Of a DNA stretch of 64,000 nucleotides, positions 1 to 10,726 are shown piece by piece. Both the position numbers and the translations under genes were made by a program. The stretch spans positions 160,950,809 to 161,014,808 of the forward strand of contig OY998175.1 in the NCBI GenBank assembly GCA_963921935.1, in the 5' to 3' direction. How positions within the stretch are numbered: position 1 is the first letter of the stretch; each line of letters starts with the position of its first letter. The notes under the pieces are model-generated. The model made no database searches. It was not told where the DNA came from and saw only the letters and a program-made list of their open reading frames with translations. The stretch is from Galeruca laticollis. Its lineage: Eukaryota > Arthropoda > Insecta > Coleoptera > Chrysomelidae.

Positions 1-147
1 ATGGCCTTCATTTTTCAGGAGGATTTCCGTATTAATAAGAAAACAGACATTCAAAATTTAAGCAATTTGTACTCTCTCCTCTTGACTCTAGACAAGCAAA
101 ATTCCTGTAAGCAGATTGGTGATGATTCTAACAATATTTCTACATAA
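1..147 (+). pseudogene. Penelope-like element ORF, C-terminal end (partial)
   Basis: An open frame enters from the left edge and stops with TAA at 145-147. Its last 30 or so residues (QEDFRINKKTDIQNLSNLY region) align in spacing and motif with the end of the PLE protein at 31.8-31.95 kb, which reads KTDTKNLSKIYNDIIKT. In PLEs this tail follows the GIY-YIG endonuclease, which would lie outside the window. The ATG at base 1 is simply an in-frame codon, not a claimed start. The match is short, but the following hammerhead-like motif supports it independently. Confidence 0.6.
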
Positions 148-680
148 CATCGACCGAATTATTGTACCTCCCTCGTATTCGTATTCTATTCAAATGTATA
201 TATTATTTCGATCGTTTTTAGTTTAGGGCATTATGGTCGTGGTAATTAATAATTTTTTAATAATTTTTCTTTTCTATTTCATAGGAAAGAAGAACCTGTC
301 CTTATTCTGTTTTCAAATTTAGATACAATTTAAAATAGATCCATGTGCTTGTGTGAATTCTCGCTGTTTTAATGTTTCAACCTTTTAATGATATTAAAAT
401 ATTTTAATATGTGACTGTTAGTGTTTGTAATGCAATCTGGACTTGTTTCTTTCTTTGATTTTAACTGTTTGACGATTGTCCTTATGTTAAGATCAAGGAT
501 ACATTCTCAATTAGCGTAAGTTATGAAACTGTTCTAGCAGACTGTTTTTGTAATTTATGTTTTTTCTCTGTCTTTGTAGTTCCCTGAAGATGCAAATAAA
601 TATTTGCGAAAGCTTGGAAATCTAAGAATAGTACACTTTTCCTTTTGCTGCTAACCTCAATAGTATTTGTCCTTTTGTGT
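148..680 (+). mobile_element. 3' non-coding region of the same Penelope-like element
   Basis: AT-rich sequence with no ORF follows the PLE stop codon and ends just before the LTR retrotransposon at 685. It contains a hammerhead-like motif near 584-613, as expected for a PLE terminal repeat (pLTR). The end of the element is placed near 660-680 by inference, where the next element begins. Confidence 0.5.
584..613 (+). ncRNA. hammerhead-like motif in a PLE terminal repeat (degenerate)
   Basis: CTGAAGA (584-590) is followed by a hairpin, TGCAAAT-AA-ATATTTGC style, and then GAAAGC (608-613). This is the order of a hammerhead core (CUGAUGA, stem II, GAAA). One core base differs (A for U) and the last core base is altered, so self-cleavage is doubtful. 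Confidence 0.4.
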
Positions 681-684
681 ATAT

Positions 685-2196
685 TACTACACATCCTCTA
701 TTTGAAATTTAAAGAATAAGTAAAACATAAGGAAATTTATTTAATTTTAGTTGTCATACTCTCGATACACACTGTACTCTACGTAAATTCCTAAATTTTG
801 AAAGATTCAGTAGAAATATCAAACATGACATTTCATAATTTCGATGACATTTGAGTAGAATATATCTAATGATAAATAGAACATAATAGGATTTGGAGAA
901 AATATTTGAAATTGTAAAATATAGAGGTCTCTGCTAGCAAGATTACAAATGTAATAAAAGAATTTCAAAATCTCACTTGGTTATTGAAAATTATAGATTA
1001 GGAATTTTTTTAAAAACAAGAAAAATCGGTAACCAACAGAAAGGAGAATTATTTATTTTGTAAGAATTTAGTCAGTAGCTTTTTATCCTTTGAAGAGACA
1101 ACATCAGAATAAGAGTTGTCTCGAATTTTTTTGGTAGATTGCATAAATTGCATATCATACAATCAGATAAATAACCCATATAATAAATTCAGTGCGTACA
1201 TAATTCGGATAAGAATTGTATCGTAAAAGTGTATGTGGTTCCAGTTTTTCTAAATCGTATATATTTAGAAAGTTGCAGTATTCTAAATACGTTAGAATAA
1301 GTACGAGATTTCCTGATCCATTGGGTGAGTCATCTCCAGTTTTAAATTTATTTCTCGAGAAATATCAGGCCTTAAATTCAATACAGTTAAAAGATGCATC
1401 TATATATAAGAAAATTTGAAATATACCAAATTTATTGATACATATCATTTACAACATCAAGTGAATAGACCATTTTGAGCAGAAGTTTCGGTATTTGACA
1501 TTGATACACGTCAAGTGTAAATTATTATTTGAACGTTTGATAATAATTCATTAGGTTAAATTTTAGCATAGTTGTATTCTAAATTTAAGATTTTTTGTAG
1601 AGGTTACGACTGTTGTTCTTTTATCATAATTTTTGGGAATAACAATTTTGTTAATTTTGCGTATCTGATAGTATAATATATAATTTTGATATTAAATACC
1701 TGTAGTATCCAATCTCATTGAACTTATCATTTTACATTCATAAAATTTTCAATTTAATCAGTGACATTTGGTTGAAATTTTTAGTGACAGTAAATTAGTA
1801 AATGTCATAAAATAATTAAAGGGCCTTTTATTATATTGAATTAACAGTTATTTGAGAGTTTGATAATAGTGAAACATTTAATTTGGAAATATCTTAAAAA
1901 ATAAATAAATTTGAAGAATTAATTTTGATCTCACCCTGAGATAGGAGTAATAAGTTGATTGTACATAAATTCATCTTTATATTGATATTTATTGGCGCCG
2001 GGCATATTTAATTTGACAATTACTGTCAAATTTGAAATTCAATACGTACTTAAGTGGTATGCACAATAATTGTCGCTGCGACAAGATAGTATAATTTATT
2101 TCCATATCGTAGGGCAATTATATCTAAAGAATTGAAATATTACAAATTGTCTCCAAACGTGGGCAATTATATTCAAAGGTTTGAAAATATAACAAT
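685..2196 (+). repeat. 5' LTR
   Basis: Matches 5113-6645 almost base for base; the offset is 4428 at the left and 4449 at the right because the 3' copy carries two small insertions. It ends exactly where a TGG-type primer-binding site begins. A 67-codon open frame inside both LTRs (1216-1419 and 5644-5847) has no start or domain and is not treated as a gene. Short internal repeats of the type CAATTATAT occur near its 3' end. Confidence 0.9.
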
Positions 2197-2218
2197 TGGC
2201 ACCCAAAACGTGGAGCTC
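2197..2218 (+). other. primer-binding site, tRNA-Lys-like
   Basis: TGGCACCCAAAACGTGG starts directly after the LTR. It resembles the tRNA-Lys-type primer site TGGCGCCCAACGTGGGGC used by gypsy-type and retroviral elements, with a substitution and extra A residues. The position and initial TGG are diagnostic; the tRNA identity is inferred. Confidence 0.7.
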
Positions 2219-2294
2219 CATTAAAAATTTGCATATAACTATAAAAATATAGAAATTTATTGATATTATTATAAAAAAATTTTAAATATCTACC

Positions 2295-3450
2295 ATGGAA
2301 AAAAGAATGACGTTAAGAGATGGTAAACAGGTAGGAGTTGAAAGTGGATCTGAGGAACAAAGCCAAGAAAGAAGACAGTATGGGTGATTTTCAGGTGCAG
2401 TACTTGGAACAAAGAAGGGAACAATCAGGAGAAGTTTTGACGGGAGATGAAGCAGCAGAACAGGAGGATAGAAGACAGGAAGTGCAAAGAGGAACAAGTC
2501 AAAATCATCAGATGATGGAAATGACGCGACAATTATTTGGAAAAATAGACGATATGAGGGGAGACATAAATAATATAAATGGGAATATGAACAACATGAA
2601 TGGAAAGATGGATAAACAAGAGGAGAATATGAACAACATAAATGGAAATATGATTAGTATGCGTGAAGATATGAATAATATGAGTGGATATTTAAATGAC
2701 AAGATTGATACGATGAAGGAGGAGATTAAGGGGGATATTAACCATATCACCGGAAACATGGACAGATTGGAAAAGAAAATAGAAGAAGTAAATATGGAAA
2801 CCTTAAATGAAATAAAGAAAATTAGAGATGAAACCGAGCAATTGAGTGAACAAATGGCCGATATGAGAGTATATATGGTAGAACAAAATAAGAATTTGAA
2901 AACAGACCAAGAAATTGGATTTAGAAAGAAACAAGAATTTGAAAAACAGGGAGTAGAAGAAGTACAAGAATTAGATAGATGCATAGACGAAAATTTATCT
3001 GGAGCAATTCAAGTGAAATTAAACAAACAAAATAAGAATATAACTGAGGAAATACGACTTATAAAAATACAAAGATTAATACAGATTAAAGAAGTTGAGA
3101 AGGAAATTGAAGAGATACAGGCTATTAAAGTACAAAAACAAACAAAAGATGATATGTTAGACATTGATTTACAGAACCTAGGAAGTGAAGAAGTTATGCA
3201 AATTTATGAGAAAAATATGTATTGGAAAATAAAAGACTTAGATGGTAATACAGAAAAACAAATCGTGATATATGATAAAATAAATGATAATTATAATAGG
3301 GGGATACAACTTAATTGGGAATTAAAAGAAATGAACAGAAGATTACAAGAAACTAAGGAAGAAATAGATGAAACCATAAGACAAATTGAAGAACCAATAG
3401 TTTACAGAGAAAATGGCGAAATCAGAGTGAAACTTGAGAGAAATATGTAA
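2295..3450 (+). pseudogene. Gag-like coiled-coil protein of the LTR element
   Basis: An ATG in strong context (ACCATGG, 2295) opens a frame that stops near 2391. The next frame is open from 2338 to 3450 (370 codons), so one indel separates the start from the body. The body is highly charged, rich in Glu, Lys, Asn and Met. It contains repeated NNINGNM/NNMNGKM-type units (about residues 70-125 of the long frame), followed by long heptad-like helical stretches, as expected for a capsid or coiled-coil Gag region. No zinc knuckle is seen. The role as Gag rests on position after the primer-binding site and before pol remnants. Confidence 0.65.
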
Positions 3451-4190
3451 ATAATTGATCCAAGAATATTTATTAAGAGAATTGAAAATGAAAGAAATCA
3501 AATTGTGATTATGATGGATATGAAAATAATAGAAAGCAACTTCAATGAGATGGAAGAATTTGAGATGCAAATTTCAATACATTTATGGGAAGAAATTGAT
3601 GAGATATGGGAGTTTAAAATTAAAAAAAATATGGTGGTGAACAGAAAGAAGTTACAGAAACTCATAGAGAATCAAACAATAAGAGAAGAGAATAAGACGA
3701 AGTTTAGGAAAAGAAAATAAAATTGAATTATATGACAGGATTATAGGAATGAAATCTAGAAAACGAAAAGGAATTGTACATGATAAAGAATGGATATAAA
3801 AACAATATGTAAATAAAATATTTATGATTAACAAGTAATATTTAAAAACATATTTAAATAGAAATTATATAAACATGGATTGATAATAGAAGAAATGATA
3901 GACATGTTGATATGAATTATGGAAATGAAAATAGAAGTTACAGAAATGAAAAACGAATATATGGAAATGGAGATAAAATTTATGACAACAAGTATTGTGA
4001 GAATAGAAGAGATTTTAGAAACTTTGATAGAAGAGATGATAATGAAAATAGAAATGAAATTAAGCAACAAAATAGATGGACAGGATGAAATAATTACATT
4101 TATAGGAACAAACGGATGGAAGTTATATGAACTAAGCAAATATATGATACAAAAGATTGAATTAAAGGATGAAAAAGAAGTTGATATGTA
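3451..4190 (+). pseudogene. decayed C-terminal Gag tail, Asn/Arg-rich
   Basis: Several broken frames cover this stretch. In the frame through about 3916-4085 the sequence encodes an Asn/Arg/Tyr-rich basic tail (NYGNENRSYRNEKR and similar), which is typical of nucleic-acid-binding Gag C-termini lacking a zinc knuckle. Stops occur about every 100-150 bp. It is read as the continuation of the upstream Gag ORF. Confidence 0.5.
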
Positions 4191-4318
4191 AGCATAGTCG
4201 ATGAAGAAGTTAGAAACAGACATAGTTATTGATGAATTGATGATATATAAGGAAATAATTGATTTTGAATAGATAGATAGAATTAAATGGTAAAATAATT
4301 GAATTTGAGGAGGTAAAT

Positions 4319-4513
4319 ATGGAAGTATTGGCAATTGAAGAGGATAATAGGAAGTTATGGAATATAAAGAGGAATGGAATTATGGTAGAATTGGAGTTAA
4401 TGAGTGGAAATAAGGAATATGAAGAGAAAGTGAAGAGTTTGATGATGAAATATGAAGGATTGATTGAAAAAGAAATTAGACTGGCTAACTATTATGAGTG
4501 TGAGATAGAATAA
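4319..4513 (+). pseudogene. pol fragment just upstream of reverse transcriptase
   Basis: A 64-codon frame ends in EKEIRLANYYECEIE. Its spacing and charge resemble the segment that precedes the RT fingers in gypsy-type pol proteins (a helix followed by a Tyr-rich strand). RT itself does not follow, and integrase C-terminal sequence appears within about 100 bp, so this marks the left edge of a large internal deletion. The family match is from memory and is modest. Confidence 0.4.
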
Positions 4514-4599
4514 ATAGAAGATATGAAAAGTAATGGTAATTGGACAGATTGTGATGAAGAATATTATAAATGAATTATTAAAGACGTATGAGAAAAGAA

Positions 4600-4873
4600 T
4601 TTCGAAGGAACTAAGGGTTGCTTAATGAAAATATGGATGAATCAAAAAAATAAAAAGAAGACCGTTTTTGAAAAAGGAGAATTGGTAATACTAAGATCAT
4701 TACAAGTTGCAAAAAGATCGGAGAATTGGTGCGCGAAATTAGTATTACCATTTGAGGGACCTTATGTTGTAGGCAATGAAGGAGCACAAAATAGTTATCA
4801 ATTACTAGACCCCACTACCGGTAATGAAAGAGGAGTTTTTAATATAGAACAGGTGTATAAATATTATGCATAA
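4600..4873 (+). pseudogene. integrase C-terminal domain of the LTR element
   Basis: The frame to the TAA at 4871-4873 contains FEKGELVILRS, then a Trp and the GPYVV motif, then SYQLLDPTTGNERGVFN. This is the GPY/F-type C-terminal integrase module of gypsy elements (chromatin or DNA binding). The zinc-binding and catalytic DDE domains are missing upstream. The stop lies about 230 bp before the polypurine tract, the normal position for the end of pol in an element without env. Confidence 0.75.
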
Positions 4874-5103
4874 CTTGGAATAAATGATATTATGTTACGT
4901 GAAATTTTAAGATAGATATAATATAGTTAATGAGTTTTATGAAATTAGTAACAATAGTTTAATTTGATTAAAAGAAATTTTTTTTATTAGTTAATAATCA
5001 TTTTCAGAACAGTACTAGTATACTGAAATAATAGGATAATATTTGGAAAATTTAAAGATGAAATTACAATGATATAAAATAATCGATTTATCATTCTTTT
5101 CTT

Positions 5104-5112
5104 AGGGGGATT
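5104..5112 (+). other. polypurine tract
   Basis: AGGGGGA lies immediately upstream of the 3' LTR, the position where plus-strand DNA synthesis is primed during reverse transcription. A pyrimidine-rich TTCTTTTC precedes it. Confidence 0.6.
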
Positions 5113-6641
5113 TAATACACATCCTCTATTTGAAATTTAAAGAATAAGTAAAACATAAGGAAATTTATTTAATTTTAGTTGTCATACTCTCGATACACAC
5201 TGTACTCTACGTAAATTCCTAAATTTTGAAAGATTCAGTAGAAATATCAAACATGACATTTCATAATTTCGATGACATTTGAGTAGAATATATCTAATGA
5301 TAAATAGAACATAATAGGATTTGGAGAAAATATTTGAAATTGTAAAATATAGAGGTCTCTGCTAGCAAGATTACAAATGTAATAAAAGAATTTCAAAATC
5401 TCACTTGGTTATTGAAAATTATAGATTAGGAATTTTTTTAAAAACAAGAAAAATCGGTAACCAACAGAAAGGAGAATTATTTATTTTGTAAGAATTTAGT
5501 CAGTAGCTTTTTATCCTTTGAAGAGACAACATCAGAATAAGAGTTGTCTCGAATTTTTTTGGTAGATTGCATAAATTGCATATCATACAATCAGATAAAT
5601 AACCCATATAATAAATTCAGTGCGTACATAATTCGGATAAGAATTGTATCGTAAAAGTGTATGTGGTTCCAGTTTTTCTAAATCGTATATATTTAGAAAG
5701 TTGCAGTATTCTAAATACGTTAGAATAAGTACGAGATTTCCTGATCCATTGGGTGAGTCATCTCCAGTTTTAAATTTATTTCTCGAGAAATATCAGGCCT
5801 TAAATTCAATACAGTTAAAAGATGCATCTATATATAAGAAAATTTGAAATATACCAAATTTATTGATACATATCATTTACAACATCAAGTGAATAGACCA
5901 TTTTGAGCAGAAGTTTCGGTATTTGACATTGATACATGTCAAGTGTAAATTATTATTTGAACGTTTGATAATAATTCATTAGGTTAAATTTTAGCATAGT
6001 TGTATTCTAAATTTAAGTTTTTTTGTAGAGGTTACGACTGTTGTTCTTTTATCATAATTTTTGGGAATAACAATTTTGTTAATTTTGCGTATCTGATAGT
6101 ATAATATATAATTTTGATTCTAAATACCTGTAGTATTCATTCAGTATCCAATCTCATTGAACTTATCATTTTACATTCATAAAATTTTCAATTTAATCAG
6201 TGACATTTGGTTGAAATTTTTAGTGACAGTAAATTAGTAAATGTCATAAAATAATTAAAGGGCCTTTTATTATATTGAATTAAAAGTTATTTGAGAGTTT
6301 GATAATAGTGAAACATTTAATTTGGAAATATCTTAAAAAATAAATAAATTTGAAGAATTAATTTTGAACAATTTTGATCTCACCCTGAGATAGGAGTAAT
6401 AAGTTGATTGTACATAAATTCATCTTTATATTGATATTTATTGGCGCCGGGCATATTTAATTTGACAATTACTGTCAAAATTGAAATTCAATACGTACTT
6501 AAGTGGTATGCACAATAATTGTCGCTGCGACAAGATAGTATAATTTATTTCCATATCGTAGGGCAATTATATCTAAAGAATTGAAATATTACAAATTGTC
6601 TCCAAACGTGGGCAATTATATTCAAAGGTTTGAAAATATAG

Positions 6642-6645
<4 letters not shown>
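5113..6645 (+). repeat. 3' LTR
   Basis: Second copy of 685-2196. It carries two small insertions (about 11 bp near 6135 and about 10 bp near 6366) relative to the 5' copy. It ends at CAAT, where the (TA)n tract starts. Confidence 0.9.

Positions 6646-6715
<70 letters not shown>
6646..6715. repeat. (TA)n microsatellite
   Basis: About 35 uninterrupted TA units begin at the last base of the 3' LTR. The tract could be the original target of the LTR element or the tail of the minus-strand LINE that follows. ORFs through it (YIYIYI) are artefacts. Confidence 0.95.
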
Positions 6716-6718
<3 letters not shown>

Positions 6719-6802
6719 CAGAAACCCAATTACCATAGTACATGGTGTAGGGTATACTTTTACAACTAAATCGCATTATGTTTTAGACATATATCCATTT
6801 TT

Positions 6803-8270
6803 TCATCGATGCTTTGGTCCAGATAGAATTTTATTCATGTACAAATTTAGCCTATTGTTTTTATCTCTTGCCATTGTTTTTGCCGCTGTCCATGTTTTTC
6901 CTTTTTCTTGCATTATGCCTACCATAACACCATCCCATGTTTGTTTTGGCAATCCCTTTTTCGTTCTTTTTTGTATTTTTTTAACTGGTCTTGTATCGTT
7001 CATTCTTTGTAAATGTCCCCACCAGCTTAATTGTCTCTTTTCAATAAATTTAAGTGTTGATTCTATTTCAAGGTCTTCTCTTATTTCCGTATTTCTTAGT
7101 TTGTCTTTCTTTGTGACTCCTTTAACTCGCCTCAGATACTTCATCTCAACTGCTTGTATTCGGCTCTTTTGTCTCTTTGTTAATACCCAGTATTCACATC
7201 CGAATGTTAATATTGGCCGGTAAATTGTTTAAAATACATTTAACTTCGTTTTCTTGCAAATTTCTTTTTTATTTATGATTGTCGAGTTCATCGTATGATA
7301 AAGTTTCATCGTGTTTTGTACTCTATTGGTAATTTCGACTTCCTGTGTTCCATTTTCTTCTATTTCTACTCCCAAGTATTTATATCTTCTAACTTGCTCA
7401 ATTTTTATTCCATCTAATTGTATATTTAGATGTTTTTGTTCCGATCCTATAACCATAACTTTGGTTTTACTTTGATTTACTGTCATTCCAAATTCTTCCG
7501 ATACCGTGCTCCATATTTCCATATTCTTTTGTAGATCCTTTTCTTTCCCTGCCATAATTATTAAATCATCTGCAAAAGCTGCTTCTGATATATCCACTCT
7601 TCCTAAATGTCTGTATCGGACGTGTAGTTTTGCCATTTTGGTTGACGATTTTTTAATTATTTCATCAATAAAAATTGTAAATAATAATGGACTTAGCCCC
7701 CCTCCTTACCTTAATCCTTCTTGTATTGAAAATGATTCTGATGTTTTATTCCTGTATATTACACAATTTCTATTATTTTTGTAAATGTTTTTGATTATGT
7801 ATATTATTTTGTAGTTTACTCCCCTTCCTTCTAGTACTTTCCATAACTTCTCCCTTGGTACTTTGTCAAAAGCTTTTTCCATGTCTATAAATCCCATATA
7901 TACCTCTTTGTCTTGTTGTGAGAACTTATCAATTATCTGTTTCACTGTGAATATGTGGTCTTGGATGCGATTCTTCGTGAGTATTTTCTATCCTTGGTCT
8001 TATCTTACTGTCTATAATCTTCTCGTAGACTTTCATAGCTGTACTAAGTAGATTTATTCCTCTATAATTATTGCAGTCTTTCTTGTCTATCCCCCTTTTT
8101 ATATATTGGAACTATTAAGGCTGTCTTCCAATCTTCTGGAATCTGTTCTTCGCTCCACGCCGTGTTGTATATTTTCAATAATATTTTTGTTCCCGTTTCC
8201 CCTAAATTCTTGAACATTTCTGCTGTTAATTTATCAATTCCTGGAGATTTTCCATTTTTCAATTAATCTA
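6803..8270 (-). pseudogene. LINE reverse transcriptase and C-terminal domain
   Basis: Four frames in order: the RT fingers (NGKSPGIDKLTAEMFK, 8068-8262); the palm strand with FIDMEKAFDKVPRE (7706-7945); the catalytic AFADDLII box (7229-7636); and the C-terminal WWGHLQRM segment with a late Trp (6803-7144). These motifs belong to RTE/CR1-group LINEs. At least three frameshifts and several stops rule out activity. The A-F-A-D-D box is intact. Confidence 0.8.
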
Positions 8271-8610
8271 TTATTTCCTGTAATTCTTTTAGAGTTACAA
8301 TGTCTTTATTTTCTATTATTACATCCTCTTTTTTGTTAATGTCCTGAATTCTGTTGTCTGCTCCTAGTAATTCCTCAAAATACTCTTTCCATCTATCAAT
8401 TACTCCGTTTTCATTTCTTAGTATATCTCCTTTTTTATTTTTTATCCATGTTACTTCTTGTGTTTTTTCCTTTCTTAATGACTTTTGTAAAACAGTTTTT
8501 GATTTGATTTACTATTGCTTTCCATTTTTTCGCCAAATTATTTCCACTGATTTCTTTTAGCTACTGCTACCATCTCTTTTACCTTTTTCCCCTTCTTTTC
8601 CGTTGTTTTG

Positions 8611-8615
<5 letters not shown>

Positions 8616-8680
<65 letters not shown>
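8616..8680. repeat. (TA)n microsatellite inside the LINE
   Basis: A pure TA run of about 65 bp interrupts the minus-strand LINE between its endonuclease and RT. It is an expansion, not a gene boundary. Confidence 0.95.
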
Positions 8681-8682
<2 letters not shown>

Positions 8683-9031
8683 CACGCTTATTTTTTTAAT
8701 TTTACTCTTATTTTAATTTCGTCCGTCCACTAAGCTGTTTGTTTTTTCTTATTATTTTTCTTGCTACAACCACATATTTAGCGGTTTCCAATACGGTTTT
8801 TTTGAAATAATCCCACATTTCTTCTAAATTACCATTTTTCATTATATCACAATTATTTAAGAACTTTCCTGATAATGTAATTTTGTATTTCTCTGCCATA
8901 TCTGTGTTTTGGAGTTTGTATGATCTGACCGATTCATATTCTATTCTTTTTTCTACTTTTTGTCTATTATGATTTGTAATTTCTACTTGTTCTCTTATTT
9001 TTGTTACAAGTAAATAGTGGTCACTTCCTAT

Positions 9032-9727
9032 TTATGGTCCTCTTCTAACTTTGGTATCCAATACTTCCTTTCTATTTCTCTTTACCACTAATATGTAATC
9101 TATTATTGACCTTTCATTTCTGCTTTCCATCACACGTGTATATTTATGTATGTCTTTATGTTGGAAAAATGTATTAGTTACAATAAAATTGTGTAATATG
9201 CAAAAATCCATCAACCGTTCTGCATTATTATTCCTAAATGCTTCACCATGTTTTCCTATTACTGTTGTGTAAATGTCATATTTTTTTCCCACTCTGCTAT
9301 TCAAATCTCCAAGTATAATTATTTGTCCTTTTGCATTTTCTGTAGCCATAGTTAGATCTTCTCAAAACCTATCTTTATTTCCTACTGTATCGTCTTCATT
9401 TGGTCCATATACAATTAATATAGTTTTTGTGTTCATATTTTTATTTTTCATTTCCATCGACAGTAGTCTTTCCGACCATCCCGCCCATCCAGTAATTTGT
9501 TCTTCTAAGTTTCTATGTATTATGCATGCAACCCCTGCTGCCGCTCTTTTCTCATTTTCAATACCACTATATATGAGTATATGACCATTATCCATGTTCA
9601 CTATCCCATATCCTTTTTTTGTCTCTGTTATAGCTAGTATTCTCAAGATTGTATTTTCAAACTCTTCTTCTAATTCTTTTTCTTTTCCTAAAATACTTCT
9701 AACATTCCATGTTCCAATTCTCCACAT
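9032..9727 (-). pseudogene. LINE endonuclease (AP/EEP type)
   Basis: The first frame (9362-9727) has GTWNVRSILGKEKEL at the N-terminus and AITETKKGYG, with the catalytic Glu region. The second (9032-9349) has the GDLNSRVG motif (catalytic Asp and Asn) and the IDYILV strand near the end. Together they cover most of an endonuclease/exonuclease/phosphatase fold that nicks target DNA to prime reverse transcription. One frameshift near 9355 separates them. The SDH-type final motif lies in decayed sequence below 9032. Similar sequences are often annotated in insects as craniofacial development protein 2-like, which itself reflects RTE-derived sequence. Confidence 0.75.
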
Positions 9728-9810
9728 TTCCGTTGCGAATTTTACTTTATTCTTATCAAATTCCGTTGCCGTGTCTTTTTCTCTGTTACCATGAATATCT
9801 GTTTCTTTAT

Positions 9811-10571
9811 TTAGTTTTTTGGATGTATTTTTTCCAGTATTTTCATTTTATTTGTTTCTTTATCCCATCTCCATTCTTGCCCATTTACTGTTACCTTATT
9901 GTATCCCATTTTTACGTCTTTTCCCTTTTGGTTTTCTAATTTTGCAAACATCCTTATCTCTTTTTGTTTTTCTCTTTCCTTCTTGGTCATATCATTATTT
10001 ATAAAAACTTTTTCTTCTTTCCACTCCTTTAATTTAGCTTTATTTGCCATAATTTTTTCTTTATCAGCTTCTTTTTGACTTTCCACTATACACATTTTCT
10101 CTCCTATCTTGTTAACTGCTTTAGGCTCGATATTTATTTTTAGTTGTTGACTCAAAAAGTTTCTGACATTTTCTACCAATTTCGACGGCTCAGTATCAAG
10201 TTTCAATCCATTTATCATCACATTATTCCATTGTTTTTAATCTCTTCCATTTCTGTTTTAATTTCTGCATTTTCTTTTTTAATTGCTTGTTTTTCTTTTC
10301 TCAATACTTCGTTCTCAACTTTCAACTTTAATATTTCCTCGTTAAACAGAGCCTGTTGATCTTTAGTTTCTTTGATCTCGTTTTTAATTAGTTGTTCCCA
10401 TTTCATAACCTTTTGATATGCAGACATTTCCTTCATTAAAGCTATGATTTGATCTAACTTTTCATCTTTTTTACTTTTAGGTGGGGTTCCGCTAGTCCTC
10501 TTGCTAACTTCTAATAAACCATCCATTTTTCTTTTCTTTGAATCTGCTGTAGAATAATCATCACTATCCAT
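9811..10571 (-). pseudogene. LINE ORF1: coiled coil plus RRM-like domain
   Basis: The frame from ATG 10571 encodes a basic, serine-rich N-terminus (KKRK near residue 13) and a long Lys/Glu heptad region. It passes by a one-base shift near 10220 into a second frame with NGLKLDTEP, a Cys-Ile-Val-Glu strand and a basic helix with TKKERE and GYNKVTVNG. This coiled-coil-then-RRM order is that of L1/RTE-type ORF1 RNA-binding proteins that coat the LINE RNA. The one-base frame break explains the overlap of the two open frames. Confidence 0.65.
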
Positions 10572-10726
10572 TTTGTTTATATTCTGTATTCAACTACTAT
10601 TTGATTATATTATTTTCGTGGTAGCGTAAGACCAATATACCCAGATCTACTCTTCGGAGATACTTGATCTATCCAACCACTTATTATATATATATATCTA
10701 ATGGAATGTGATTTGGTTGGCATTTC

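Larger units (their letters stand above)
685..6645 (+). mobile_element. gypsy-like LTR retrotransposon, internally deleted
   Basis: Two near-identical direct repeats of about 1.5 kb flank a 2.9-kb interior. ATAT precedes the left LTR (681-684) and follows the right one (6646-6649), consistent with a 4-bp target duplication in a TA-rich site, although the TA tract makes this weak evidence. The interior keeps a primer-binding site, a Gag-like ORF, a short piece upstream of reverse transcriptase and the C-terminus of integrase. Protease, RT, RNase H and the integrase core are absent. It is therefore a non-autonomous deletion derivative. The LTRs differ by about six substitutions and two insertions of about 10 bp, which suggests a fairly recent insertion. 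Confidence 0.85.
6716..10690 (-). mobile_element. RTE-like LINE, nearly full length, inactive
   Basis: Minus-strand fragments occur in the right order for one non-LTR retrotransposon: coiled-coil ORF1, AP-type endonuclease, reverse transcriptase and a C-terminal WWGHLQRM-type domain, over about 3.9 kb. Frameshifts and stops break every domain. A 65-bp (TA)n tract sits between endonuclease and RT. The 5' end lies near 10.69 kb, next to another short TA run. The 3' end abuts the (TA)n at 6715, consistent with a microsatellite tail. Confidence 0.8.

Noticed and set aside
1216..1419. 67-codon ORF, repeated at 5644-5847
   Set aside because: It lies inside both LTRs, lacks an ATG and has no domain. 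The duplication is explained by the LTR pair.
2282..2984. Minus-strand ORFs of 71 and 158 codons opposite the LTR-element Gag
   Set aside because: They are antisense shadows of the purine-rich Gag sequence; composition (Phe, Ser, Ile runs) is what the complement of Lys/Asn/Glu codons gives.
6545..6776. Three ORFs with Tyr-Ile repeats
   Set aside because: Translations of the (TA)n microsatellite.
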